A stretch of DNA of 36,247 nucleotides from an uncultured Lachnospiraceae bacterium (GCA_910576895.1 CAJTJZ010000018.1:1-36247); one strand, 5' to 3'. Counted from the stretch's first letter, positions 1 to 8,362 are shown. The notes: a model not told the origin generated them from the letters alone. Program-made: numbers and translations.

Positions 1-117
1 CTTGCTTAAATTACATTTGTAATCAAAAAATGGGGAAACTCAAAAGGAAATGTTATAAAAATATTGCTAATTTTTAATGTAAAATAAGGAAAACTTTAGT
101 ATACATTGTTTTCCCTT

Positions 118-123
118 TATAAT
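118..123 (+). promoter_or_regulatory. putative -10 box of the recombinase gene
   Basis: A TATAAT hexamer lies 33 bases before the chosen ATG. The hexamer 17 bases upstream (TTTAGT) is a poor -35 box, so this is a weak promoter call. The rest of bases 1-156 shows no gene. Confidence 0.35.
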
Positions 124-156
124 AGAAAAGAAAAAATATTGATGGAGGGAAAAAGT

Positions 157-807
157 ATGAACAGTTATCAGATTTATGGTTATATTAGAGTATCAACTCG
201 TGATCAAAAGGAAGACAGGCAGGTAATCGCTTTGTCTAGGTGTGAAATTCCAGAAGGCAATTTATTTATTGATAGGCAGAGTGGAAAGAATTTTGATCGT
301 CCAGCATATCAGCAACTAATGGAGAAGCTGCAACAGGGTGATCTTATTATTGTTAAAAGTATTGATCGACTTGGAAGAAATTATGAGGAAATTTTAGAGC
401 AGTGGCGTATTATTACAAAAGAAATACGTGCGAACATAAAAGTATTAGATATGCCACTTTTAGATACTAGTATTCATCATGATCTTATCGGAACGTTGAT
501 TGCGGATATTGTATTGCAGCTTTTATCCTATGTAGCACAGAGTGAAAGGGAAAATATTCGTCAGAGGCAGGCAGAGGGCATTGCCGCAGCAAAAGAACGG
601 GGTGTAAAATTCGGGAGGAATAAAAAACCCCTTCCAGAAGATTTTGATACATGGTATTTGCGTTGGCGACATAGAGAGATTACCGGAAAAGAAATGGAGA
701 TGCATTGTGGGTTGCATATTTCTACCATTTATGAACGAGCAAGAGAGAGAGGGCTTCCATATACATCTATGACAGGAAAACCAAAACGTCAAAAAAAATC
801 TATATAA
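157..807 (+). CDS. small serine recombinase (resolvase/invertase family)
   Basis: This 216-residue protein belongs to the small serine recombinases, which cut and rejoin DNA through a serine-DNA link. The catalytic serine is in the N-terminal motif YIRVSTRDQ. The family's Arg-rich core follows (SIDRLGRNY, then SERENIRQRQAEGIAAAKERG). The C-terminal ~45 residues (ITGKEMEMHCGLHISTIYERA) look like the usual small helix-turn-helix. The start is set at base 157 because GGAGGG stands 7 bases before it; an upstream ATG at 106 lacks such a site. It converges on a damaged histidine kinase gene only 28 bases away. No transposase partner, inverted terminal repeat or clear res site is visible, so its target (plasmid or transposon resolution, or DNA inversion) cannot be named. 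Confidence 0.88.
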   Translation: MNSYQIYGYIRVSTRDQKEDRQVIALSRCEIPEGNLFIDRQSGKNFDRPAYQQLMEKLQQGDLIIVKSIDRLGRNYEEILEQWRIITKEIRANIKVLDMPLLDTSIHHDLIGTLIADIVLQLLSYVAQSERENIRQRQAEGIAAAKERGVKFGRNKKPLPEDFDTWYLRWRHREITGKEMEMHCGLHISTIYERARERGLPYTSMTGKPKRQKKSI

Positions 808-835
808 TAAGAAATAGAGTAGTTGTTTTTGTATC

Positions 836-955
836 TTAAGAAAGATTTCCATATAAGAGAACAGAAGTATAAAAAACTCCATCCTTATATTCAAATTTCA
901 CAGAACCACCACTCCTTTCTGCTGTTGCTTTTACAGAATAAGTTCCTGTGCCATA
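836..955 (-). pseudogene. out-of-frame C-terminal tail of the GHKL histidine kinase
   Basis: Beyond the kinase stop, the minus strand holds the missing end of its ATP-binding domain in another frame. Bases 955 down to 836 read about 39 codons and then TAA. They include YGTGTYSVKATAER, the family's glycine-rich box, and SGGSVKFEYKDGVFY, the usual last strands. Adding one base near position 957 would join the frames and give GRFGYGTGTYSV. It is therefore the severed end of the neighbouring gene, broken either by a real 1-base deletion or by a sequencing error. Confidence 0.75.
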
Positions 956-2145
956 TCAAACCGCCCATTTTTCTGTTTCGGTTCGCTCTGACAAGAATTG
1001 TCTACAGTAAAGAGCATGATACGTCCCTTGCATGTTATAGATATCCGAATAAAAGGTACAGTATTTGTCAATTCCTTACAAGAATCAATAGCATTTTCTA
1101 AAAGGTTTCCTAACAGAGCACATATTTCTGGCTCATGTGCAGGCAGTTGTTCTGGGAGTGGGCAGGTAACATCAAAATCAATTTTTTGTTTTCTTGCTTC
1201 CTCCGCATAGTAAGTAAGGACTGCATTAACTGCAAAATTAGCACAAAATATCCTTTTTGTGTCAGTAGGAAGTATGGTTTCATAATCATTTAAGTAGTGT
1301 AACAGTTTTTCTGTTTCCCCATTTTTTATATAGGTTCGTATTACTCCAAGGTGCTGGCGTAGGTCATGGCGAACTGTTTTGGCTTCTTCTATGTAGCGTA
1401 GAAGTTGTTTATATTGTAATTTTTGTATGGCAAGCAGATGTTCTTGCATAGCAGTTTGTTCAGAAAGTGCTGCTTGTTGCCGGACTGCGTCTAATGCATC
1501 TAATAAGATTGCATAAACCACAAATACACATAAAAGAAGTAACACTCGTGAAAAAAGGAAACGGAAGGAGCGTACTTGTTCTACAGTAAAATGGGCAGTG
1601 AATGATATCACAATAGCAGTAGTGAATGCTGGCACTAACCACACTGTTCGCCAGAATGCAGGTGCATCTGTGCGAAATACTTGTTCCTTTGTACGGGCAA
1701 AAAAATGAAGCATAAAAGGTGCACTAACAAGAGTAGATACTAGAACAATTAGTGTACTTCTCCATGAAGAAAAATTCATATCAGGATGGTAAAAAAGCCG
1801 TACTTCTAAAAATGAAGATACTCCTCGTAAAATCATAACATAATCCATAACAAACAGATATAGGAATAGCAATTTATAGTGGTCGTCACAAATAAAGAAA
1901 AAGTAAATACCCATATAAACAAAAGCAAACCCAAATTCTGCTGCTCTACCAGAGCTGCCCTGTTGCACCATATATCCATATAAAATAGATTGTAATACCT
2001 GAATGAAACAAACGAGTGAAAAAATTTTCCAAAAAGGGAGTCGTAATCGGTCACGAAATGGATAATATGCCATTAGATGAGCAGGGATGGCACGTACAAA
2101 TAGATTCACAGCCGCAGGCAGGAATAAATTGGAAAAAGGATTCAT
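931..2145 (-). CDS. GHKL (AgrC/LytS-like) sensor histidine kinase, frameshifted at the C-terminus
   Basis: Membrane sensor kinase of the class that pairs with LytTR regulators. The first ~215 residues hold about six hydrophobic segments. A coiled linker leads to the phosphoacceptor region VRHDLRQHLG (His260) and the N-box GNLLENAIDS (Asn347, Asn351). After FTVDNS the reading frame ends within 20 residues, so the glycine-rich G-box is missing and ATP binding should be impaired. The lost segment lies just downstream in another frame (836-955). The start at 2145 has AAAGGAGG six bases before it and overlaps the regulator's stop as ATGA, showing translational coupling. The signal sensed is unknown. 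If the frameshift is real, the pair has lost its kinase. Confidence 0.82.
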   Translation of the reverse strand: MNPFSNLFLPAAVNLFVRAIPAHLMAYYPFRDRLRLPFWKIFSLVCFIQVLQSILYGYMVQQGSSGRAAEFGFAFVYMGIYFFFICDDHYKLLFLYLFVMDYVMILRGVSSFLEVRLFYHPDMNFSSWRSTLIVLVSTLVSAPFMLHFFARTKEQVFRTDAPAFWRTVWLVPAFTTAIVISFTAHFTVEQVRSFRFLFSRVLLLLCVFVVYAILLDALDAVRQQAALSEQTAMQEHLLAIQKLQYKQLLRYIEEAKTVRHDLRQHLGVIRTYIKNGETEKLLHYLNDYETILPTDTKRIFCANFAVNAVLTYYAEEARKQKIDFDVTCPLPEQLPAHEPEICALLGNLLENAIDSCKELTNTVPFIRISITCKGRIMLFTVDNSCQSEPKQKNGRFDMAQELIL

Positions 2146-2882
2146 GCCCAACCTCCTTTCCGGGAACGGGAAAATAGCCATGAAGAAAATGCTTCCTGTA
2201 TCTTGGTTGTCCGATTGCGACTGAAAGGAAGTGTTTCTCCGGTTTTTAACAATAGTTCTCCAGTTTTGATCTGTTCTACATAGGAAAGATTGACTACAAG
2301 CCCACGTCCGCAGACTAGAAAACATCCAATATGAGGTAGATGAGCTTGAAAGTTTTGAAAGGAAAGTCTAGTACAAATAGTTCCTGTTATTGTATGAATA
2401 ATCATATTGTGATTTTGACATATTCCATAAAGAATGTCATTCAATGCAACATTTCGAGCAGAAGAATGCCCACGCCCTTCAATTTCTGAAAGTGTGAGAA
2501 AGGCAGGAACAGATAGATATTCTCGCAGTTCTTTTAAACACCAAGAAACTTTTTCTGGACGCAGAGGTTTTAATAGATAGTCCATTGCATGAACAGTGAA
2601 TCCATCTAATGCAAAGTCTGGTTCTGTTGTAGTAAAAATAATTGGAAGGCGTGGTTCAGTTTCTCGAACTTTCTTTGCTATTTCAATCCCTGATATGCCA
2701 TCTAAAAGAATATCAAGGAAAAGTGCATCGCAAGTACCAGCATGATAATTACTTAAAAATACTTCTCCATTTTTATAACAGGAAAAGTTCACTGTTTCAT
2801 GACTGATATCACAATCTTTTTGAATTAACTTTTTTAAATTTTCTTGATCTAGTTCTAAATCTTCTACAATAATTAGATGCAA
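2142..2882 (-). CDS. LytTR-family response regulator
   Basis: Two-domain DNA-binding response regulator. The receiver begins LIIVEDLELD (acidic pocket), carries the phosphoacceptor Asp57 in ALFLDILLDG, and ends with the conserved lysine in MDYLLKPLRP. The C-terminal ~100 residues (NDILYGICQNHNMIIHT through VVNLSYVEQIKTGELLL) are a LytTR domain, as in AgrA, VirR and ComE. The start is taken as the TTG at 2882 because GAGGTGG lies five bases before it. A GTG at 2891 would fall inside that ribosome site and add three residues. It is the first gene of the pair and overlaps the kinase gene by 4 bases. Regulators of this class often control peptide signalling or bacteriocin genes, but no such gene is adjacent here. 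Confidence 0.87.
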   Translation of the reverse strand: MHLIIVEDLELDQENLKKLIQKDCDISHETVNFSCYKNGEVFLSNYHAGTCDALFLDILLDGISGIEIAKKVRETEPRLPIIFTTTEPDFALDGFTVHAMDYLLKPLRPEKVSWCLKELREYLSVPAFLTLSEIEGRGHSSARNVALNDILYGICQNHNMIIHTITGTICTRLSFQNFQAHLPHIGCFLVCGRGLVVNLSYVEQIKTGELLLKTGETLPFSRNRTTKIQEAFSSWLFSRSRKGGWA

Positions 2883-3159
2883 GGATACCACCTCAATTCT
2901 TTTTTATTTCAGCTTTCTTTGTATCTTTTTTGCTTTTTATAAAGTATTTGTATAAAATATATAAATTCACGCCTTACCAACATTTATTCATGTCGTTGTG
3001 ATTGACATTACTTTTAAAACTGTTATAGTAGAAAATAAAAGCTGCTTCTAGTTTAGCACAGAGTACACCCTTTCCGCAACTATGGATTAGGATAGAATAA
3101 AAAGAAAAAATGCTTAAAACAGGTGATAGATCGTCAAAATAGGAAGTTTTGGGAAAAGT

Positions 3160-3687
3160 GTGGAATATCAGGATATTGAAGGAGATTTTGCAGAAGATAT
3201 TCAATTTGCAATAACTCATAAATTGCTTTCTGGAATAGGGAAAAAGATGTTTGGCTCAAATCGAGGGATTACTCTTAGCGAATTGTTGGACGCTTTTGGA
3301 GTACTTTCTGGAATAGATCTAAATAAAACTAGAAATTATGAAACATGGGCAAAGGGAAACGGGATAGTAGGTCATGTAATAACATCTGTTTTTGCTCCAG
3401 ATCGGGTGCTGACTAGACAAGAAATTGCTGCTATTATGGTAGGTTATGCACATTTAACTGGCTTTTCCTTACCAGAAATTTACACAGAAACTACTTTTAC
3501 AGATGGGGATCACATTGCAGGATATGAGAAAGCAGCAATAAAAATCATACAGAAAGCAGGGGTAATGAATGGGAAAGATGAAGGTATTTTTGATCCAACG
3601 GCAAAGGTTACTCGTGCAGAGATAAGCCAGATTCTACACCGTTATATTATGCTTACTATTTTTCCTGAAAGCATTGGAAAAGAATGA
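3160..3687 (+). CDS. S-layer homology (SLH) domain protein, probably an N-terminally truncated remnant
   Basis: The product consists almost entirely of SLH repeats, which bind proteins to secondary cell-wall polymer. The third repeat is clearest (FTDGDHIAGYEKAAIKIIQ, then FDPTAKVTRAEISQILHRY). The middle one ends FAPDRVLTRQEIAAIMVGY; the first is more diverged. There is no signal peptide and no enzymatic domain, which an exported SLH protein would normally have. The only start is a GTG at 3160 without a well-placed ribosome site, and the open frame continues upstream only to a stop at 3127. It is best read as the surviving end of a larger wall protein. Scraps of a further wall-binding repeat follow downstream. 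Confidence 0.6.
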   Translation: MEYQDIEGDFAEDIQFAITHKLLSGIGKKMFGSNRGITLSELLDAFGVLSGIDLNKTRNYETWAKGNGIVGHVITSVFAPDRVLTRQEIAAIMVGYAHLTGFSLPEIYTETTFTDGDHIAGYEKAAIKIIQKAGVMNGKDEGIFDPTAKVTRAEISQILHRYIMLTIFPESIGKE

Positions 3688-3726
3688 ACACAGACTTTAT
3701 CTTGATGAAGCTATTTATGTGGATAA

Positions 3727-3845
3727 ATGGAAGGGAGGCGATATTATTTCTATGCGAATGGTACTTTAGCTATAAATATATAAATAAGTATCTGGTAGGG
3801 AAGGATAGTACATACAAGGATAAAAACAAAAAAACTAGGAAATGA
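3727..3845 (+). pseudogene. degenerate wall-binding repeat fragments
   Basis: Short broken frames after the SLH remnant read like the aromatic repeats often found at the end of clostridial wall proteins. One frame gives EGRRYYFYANGTLAINI and then a stop at 3781-3783. Another continues with NKYLVGKDSTYKDKNKK to a stop near 3845. Together they resemble one repeat split by a frameshift. The match is short and judged by eye. Confidence 0.35.
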
Positions 3846-3887
3846 CAGAAACTGTAAACTTTGCTTTTAAAAGAAAGGACGGAAAAA

Positions 3888-5084
3888 ATGGGCAAGTTGA
3901 TTAAGATGGAGAAATACAAGAAAGCAATCCATGTGCTTTCTGTAACAAATGAAGAATATAGAAAATCATTACAAGAAATTGAATGTTATCAAACACAATT
4001 AGTAAAAGATTGTACTATACCAGATTTGAATTTTTCTTCGGAATATCTGGAAAAGGTAAGGGAATGTTATAAGGAAATCAAAAGTATACTGGATAGATGG
4101 GTGATTAATATTTATAACGTTCTGAAAGAATATCCAACCAATTTGGAAATAGTGGTTGTTTCTACGAAAAAAAATTTAACAAATGCCATGAATAATATTT
4201 CTTATTTGCTAGAAAAAGGATATAATGATGTAGTTGCCCAAAATTTGAAAATATCTATGGATATCATAGACAAGAATGTGACTTCTACTGCAAAGAAGTG
4301 TGAGGCACTTTATACCTCTATTACACACTATGCAGACAAAGAAGTCTTAGAAGTTGGGAAAAACTTAAACGAAATGATTGAACTGCTTGCAAAGAATGAG
4401 GAAGTGGATAATCAGAAAGTGAAAGAATTGAATGATGCTATTCATGAATTGAAAAAAGATATCGCAGAAAATGCAATTGCTATTGGTGGTTTTTTGGCTG
4501 CGGATGCAATTTTGATTGGCAGTGTTGTGTTAATCGGAGTTTTGGGGACTCCTTTAGCTGGAGTTATGTCTGCGGTTGTATTTGCAGTACCAGTTATCGT
4601 TGCAACAACATATATTGTATTAGATTCCATTAAAATTGATACAGATAGGAAATTAGTGGAAGCAAAGCAGGAAAAATTAAATCTATATGAGAGTGATCTG
4701 GTACTTATGAAGGAATGTGAAGAAACTTATCAGAATTATGTAACAAAAACACAAGATATTTCCAGTCAGTTTTCCAAAGTATCGGAAGCATGGAACGATA
4801 TTTGCAAAGATGTATCATCTATAAAGGAAGCAGTTGAGAAAGCATTAGAGGATATGGCAGCAGGAAAAGATACAGGAAAGGAAACCCTATTGGAGATTCA
4901 AAAAGAGGTTCAGACAGCATTAGATGTGACACAAGATCTGGAAGAAAAAGTAAAGGGAGTAAAAATTAATGAACCATCTGTCAGCTTGGCAAATGTAATG
5001 CCCGGCATGAGCCAGAGTGAATTAGAAGAAACGCTTACAAAGGCAAAGAGTGTTCCATATTCTGTATTTATTTTAGCAAGTTAA
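3888..5084 (+). CDS. putative ClyA/HBL-type alpha-helical pore-forming toxin
   Basis: I recognise an architecture here rather than a named protein. The 398 residues are mostly long amphipathic helices. A single hydrophobic hairpin lies at about residues 196-249 (IGGFLAADAILIGSVVLIG, then AVVFAVPVIVATTYIVL). It is followed by another long coiled helix and a segment (QFSKVSEAWNDICKDVSSI) like the tail helix of the HBL/NHE/Cry6/ClyA group. Length and hairpin position suit that superfamily, whose soluble monomers unfold a hydrophobic tongue to pierce membranes. No signal peptide is present, so release would need lysis or another route. No second or third component gene is adjacent, unlike HBL or NHE. 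The start at 3888 follows AAAGGACGG; a TTG at 3861 has no site. A non-toxin membrane-bending or phage-related coiled-coil protein remains possible. Confidence 0.5.
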   Translation: MGKLIKMEKYKKAIHVLSVTNEEYRKSLQEIECYQTQLVKDCTIPDLNFSSEYLEKVRECYKEIKSILDRWVINIYNVLKEYPTNLEIVVVSTKKNLTNAMNNISYLLEKGYNDVVAQNLKISMDIIDKNVTSTAKKCEALYTSITHYADKEVLEVGKNLNEMIELLAKNEEVDNQKVKELNDAIHELKKDIAENAIAIGGFLAADAILIGSVVLIGVLGTPLAGVMSAVVFAVPVIVATTYIVLDSIKIDTDRKLVEAKQEKLNLYESDLVLMKECEETYQNYVTKTQDISSQFSKVSEAWNDICKDVSSIKEAVEKALEDMAAGKDTGKETLLEIQKEVQTALDVTQDLEEKVKGVKINEPSVSLANVMPGMSQSELEETLTKAKSVPYSVFILAS

Positions 5085-5191
5085 AATAGCAGTTAGTAAA
5101 AATTAAAAATAATAAAAAAGTTTTGATTTTTAGTTAGTATAGTAATAAATAATTTGACTGTATTAAATAAAAGGATAATAGAAGAAAAAAA

Positions 5192-5287
5192 GGGGCTGTT
5201 GCACTAAGAAAAATGCTATAAGATATAGTAATTTAAAATTTTTATATATACTATATCTTATATGTATTCTATTTAATGCGATAGCCC
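5192..5287. repeat. 96-bp imperfect inverted repeat between convergent genes (terminator or MITE-like)
   Basis: The left arm starts GGGGCTGTTGCA and ends ATAAGATATAGTA. The right arm mirrors it with TACTATATCTTATAT and TGCGATAGCCC. Arms of about 38 bases enclose an AT-rich loop. A run of A precedes the left arm and a run of T follows the right arm (5291-5297), so the transcript could terminate in both directions between the toxin-like gene and the AraC gene. The GGGCTGTTGCA edge also resembles insertion-sequence ends, so a miniature element is an alternative. Confidence 0.65.
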
Positions 5288-5305
5288 ATATTTTTTTAGA
5301 AAATA

Positions 5306-6148
5306 TTAAACACGATTAGATACAAAACATTTATTGCTTTGTATTCTATATTGACTAGGACTCATTTTCATTTTTTGATGAAAAAGCCTAGAGAAATATA
5401 ATGGGTCAGCATAGCTTACTGTATGTGCAATGGAACGGATAGATAATGATGTATTCTTTAAAAGGGTGCATGCTTGGCGAATCCGATAGTCTAATAGGTA
5501 ACTTTGGATGGAAACACCAGTATATGATTTGAATAAACGATGAAGATAAGAGCGATTAAGATTTAGATAATCTGCAATTTCCTGAATAGTAATAGGATCG
5601 CAGTAATGCCCTTCTATATATTTTAGTGCCTCTTCGACATAGTCGGATTTTTTTTCATCTTTGGAAAAGTTGGTATTAGGAAATTTACGTGCCAGAAAGA
5701 AAAGGTATTCATACATAATGCTATTCATAATTAGATCACGGTTTTGTGGGAGTTTATCTGCTTCAAACATTTTTTCATAACAAAGCCGCATTTGATCGTC
5801 CTTTCCATAGTGGACAACAAGACTATTTAAAAGAGATGTTCGTTCCAAATAACCTTTTACTTTAATTCCCTGCATTCCAATCCATGTGTAACTCCATGGA
5901 TTTTTTCTATCTGCTTCATAATAAATCAATTCATCAGGACAGATAAGAAAAGCATCACCTTTACTTAGACGAAATAATTTTCCTCTAGCTTTATATATAC
6001 CATTGCCTTCTAGGATATAATGAATTAGGTATCCATTGCGAAGTATAGGACCATAACTATGTCCGGGAAGGCATTTTTCATAACCACAAGTATAAATCAT
6101 GGCATCAATATTTTTAAAAAAATCATTGGAAAAGTTATAATCTTGCAT
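5306..6148 (-). CDS. AraC-family transcriptional regulator with sensor (cupin-like) N-terminus
   Basis: 280 residues. The N-terminal half has the sequence style of AraC-type sugar-binding cupin domains (LIHYILEGNGIYKARGKLFRLSKGDAFLICPDE in two pieces). The C-terminal ~95 residues carry two helix-turn-helix units: ITIQEIADYLNLNRSYLHRL, then SIRSIAHTVSYADPLYFSRLF ending at MSPSQYR. The start at 6148 has AAAGGAG nine bases upstream; an in-frame ATG at 6217 has no site. It is divergent from the sucrose-type PTS gene and ends against a bidirectional hairpin. Its position makes it the likely activator of the PTS-phosphatase-amylosucrase genes, similar in role to MsmR/RafR-type regulators. The effector is not shown by the sequence. 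Confidence 0.88.
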   Translation of the reverse strand: MQDYNFSNDFFKNIDAMIYTCGYEKCLPGHSYGPILRNGYLIHYILEGNGIYKARGKLFRLSKGDAFLICPDELIYYEADRKNPWSYTWIGMQGIKVKGYLERTSLLNSLVVHYGKDDQMRLCYEKMFEADKLPQNRDLIMNSIMYEYLFFLARKFPNTNFSKDEKKSDYVEEALKYIEGHYCDPITIQEIADYLNLNRSYLHRLFKSYTGVSIQSYLLDYRIRQACTLLKNTSLSIRSIAHTVSYADPLYFSRLFHQKMKMSPSQYRIQSNKCFVSNRV

Positions 6149-6289
6149 AAAATACACTCCTTTTTTTATGGAATTTATGAAGTCATAATGTTCAATATAT
6201 AAGTCACATATGTCCATACTATTTATATTATAATAAGCTATAATACAAATTACAAGAATAAAATAAGAGGCAGAGAAAAGTTTCTGTTA

Positions 6290-6301
6290 CTGTGGCCACA
6301 G
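6290..6301. promoter_or_regulatory. 12-bp perfect palindrome upstream of the PTS gene
   Basis: CTGTGGCCACAG lies 51 bases before the PTS start, in the 204-base divergent region shared with the AraC gene. It is far more GC-rich than its surroundings. It could be a regulator operator or a short mRNA stem. Possible -10 boxes (TATAAT at 6229 and 6239) lie upstream of it, but neither has a good -35 box. Confidence 0.4.
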
Positions 6302-6352
6302 GAAGATAAGGAGACAAATTCTTTTGCAAAATGAAAAAAGGAGGAGTATAAA

Positions 6353-8305
6353 ATGGATGCAAATAAACGGCAGAGATATGAAAAAATATCCATAGAACTT
6401 ACTAGATTAGTTGGCGGCAGAGAAAATATTCAGGGAGTAGCTCATTGTGCAACACGATTGCGAATTGTTTTAAATGATAATGACTTAGCAGATTTAAAAG
6501 CAATTGAAAATGTAGATTTAGCAAAAGGTGTTTTTGTAGCTGGCGATCAGGTTCAAATTATTTTTGGGGCAGGTTTAGTAAATGATGTATATGAAGTATT
6601 TGCAGAATACAATAATATGAAAAATATGAGCCTTAGTGATTTAAAAACAGTAGCAAATAAGAAAATGAATCCACTTCAAAGGATTATTAAAGCATTATCA
6701 GATGTATTTGTAGATATTATGCCGGGCATTCTTGCAGCAGCACTTCTGACAGGCCTATCGGGGGTACTTGGAAACTTAGAATTTGTGCAGGCAAATGATA
6801 CTTTATATGGAATCAACAGATTGATTAATATTGCTTCTGGAGCAATTTTTGGTTTCCTGCCTCTTGCAGTTGCATATAGTGCTTGTAAGCGATTTGGCGG
6901 CAGACCAATTTTAGGAATTGTTATAGGATGTGTTATGCTTAGTGATAGTTTAGCAAATGCATATCAGGCTGCTCAGGGAACAGTAGAGGTTACAACGTTA
7001 CACATTTTTGGTCTGGGTGTGGATCTCGTTGGTTTTCAAGGCGGAATTATTGTAGCTTTGCTTATGGGATTTGTAACAGCAAAATTGGATATTGTCTTTG
7101 AAAAGAAAGTGCCAGAAGTAATTCGTTTATTACTATCTCCATTACTTACTACATTAGTGGGATCACTGCTTTTATTTACTATTATAGGACCAGTGGGGAG
7201 AGGACTTTCTTCAGGAATTACAAATGCACTAGTATGGATGACACAAAATTTGGGCGTATTTGGTTATGCTATATTTTCTGCCTTGCAACAACTTGTTGTA
7301 ATTACTGGATTACATCATATTTTTGGTGCAATTGAAGCACAGCTTTTAGCAGATACAGGAAGGAACTTTTTAAATCCATTAATGTCTGTGGCAATTATCG
7401 CACAAGGCGGAGCTGTACTTGGATATTTGGTAAGGCATAGAAAAGATGTAAAAACAAGAGAATTGTGTATCCCTAGTTTTATCTCGGTATTATTTGGAAT
7501 TACAGAACCAGCATTGTTTGGAATTAATTTAAGATATCGTTTTCCAATTATTGGGGGTTGCATTGGTGGTGCATTAGGAGGAATGGTAGTTTACTTTACA
7601 AATCTTGCTGCAGTAGGTTTTGGAACAACGGTGCTTCCGGGTATTGCTCTTACTGATCCAGCAGGTAATGGATATATTAATTATATAATAGCACATGGAG
7701 TTGCGATTGCAGGTGGATTTCTTATGACACTAGTATTAGGAAAATTTATGGATAAAACGCAAGAGGAAGTACCTGCTGTGGAAACAAAGATAGAAACAAC
7801 GGAAAAAGAAATACAAGAAGAAACAATAAAAGTACCTGAAAAAGAAGTATTTTTTGGATATGCAGATGGACAAATGATTGCTATGGAAGATGTGAAAGAT
7901 GATACCTTTGCAAATAAAGTGCTGGGAGATGGAATTGCAATTATACCTAATTCAGGAAAAGTATATGCTCCTATAGATGGTACAATTATAAGCATTTTTG
8001 ATACAAAACACGCCATTTGTTTTGCGAGTAAATATGGTACAGAAATTTTGATTCATATAGGTGTAGATACTGTAAATTTACAAGGAAAGTATTTTACAAC
8101 GTATGTAAAAGATGGAGATGTTGTAAAAAAAGGACAGTTGCTTATAGAATTTGATAAGGAGCAAGTGGAAAAGGAAGGCTATGATACGGTGATTCCTATG
8201 ATATTTACAGATTTGCCAGAAGAAAAAAGGCTTGAAAAATTAACTCCTAATTCTGTAACAGCAGAAACAAATACAGTCCTTGTTCATTCACATATTGGAA
8301 ATTAA
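6353..8305 (+). CDS. PTS glucoside permease EIIBCA, sucrose-type
   Basis: A fused phosphotransferase permease that imports and phosphorylates a disaccharide. Residues ~10-90 are EIIB, with the phosphorylated Cys32 in VAHCATRLR. Residues ~105-470 are a multi-pass EIIC domain with ITGLHHIFGAIEAQLL and FGITEPALFGINLRYRFP, both closest in style to sucrose permeases (ScrA). A charged Glu-rich linker (~475-510) leads to EIIA, with active-site His568 in ILIHIGVDTV. At 650 residues it is full length. AAAGGAGGAG stands before the ATG. The phosphatase and amylosucrase-like genes that follow are probably in the same operon and support sucrose as substrate; trehalose or another alpha-glucoside cannot be excluded from sequence alone. 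Confidence 0.9.
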   Translation: MDANKRQRYEKISIELTRLVGGRENIQGVAHCATRLRIVLNDNDLADLKAIENVDLAKGVFVAGDQVQIIFGAGLVNDVYEVFAEYNNMKNMSLSDLKTVANKKMNPLQRIIKALSDVFVDIMPGILAAALLTGLSGVLGNLEFVQANDTLYGINRLINIASGAIFGFLPLAVAYSACKRFGGRPILGIVIGCVMLSDSLANAYQAAQGTVEVTTLHIFGLGVDLVGFQGGIIVALLMGFVTAKLDIVFEKKVPEVIRLLLSPLLTTLVGSLLLFTIIGPVGRGLSSGITNALVWMTQNLGVFGYAIFSALQQLVVITGLHHIFGAIEAQLLADTGRNFLNPLMSVAIIAQGGAVLGYLVRHRKDVKTRELCIPSFISVLFGITEPALFGINLRYRFPIIGGCIGGALGGMVVYFTNLAAVGFGTTVLPGIALTDPAGNGYINYIIAHGVAIAGGFLMTLVLGKFMDKTQEEVPAVETKIETTEKEIQEETIKVPEKEVFFGYADGQMIAMEDVKDDTFANKVLGDGIAIIPNSGKVYAPIDGTIISIFDTKHAICFASKYGTEILIHIGVDTVNLQGKYFTTYVKDGDVVKKGQLLIEFDKEQVEKEGYDTVIPMIFTDLPEEKRLEKLTPNSVTAETNTVLVHSHIGN

Positions 8306-8362
8306 TTTTCTTTGGAATCATGGAAAATAAGAAATAGAAATGGAGTAGGAAAAGGGATAAAT

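Noticed and set aside
523..894. Minus-strand open frame opposite the recombinase gene
   Set aside because: It lies antisense to a clear recombinase, has no recognisable domain or ribosome site, and its low-complexity aromatic sequence is what the opposite strand would give.
823..1101. Plus-strand open frame over the kinase tail
   Set aside because: The opposite strand encodes the kinase and its severed tail; this frame has no motif and no ribosome site.
2974..3219. Minus-strand open frame before the SLH remnant
   Set aside because: No motif or ribosome site; it overlaps the SLH-coding strand. The rest of 2892-3159 shows nothing supportable.
7681..8016. Minus-strand open frames within the PTS gene
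   Set aside because: Antisense shadows of the EIIC and EIIA coding sequence.
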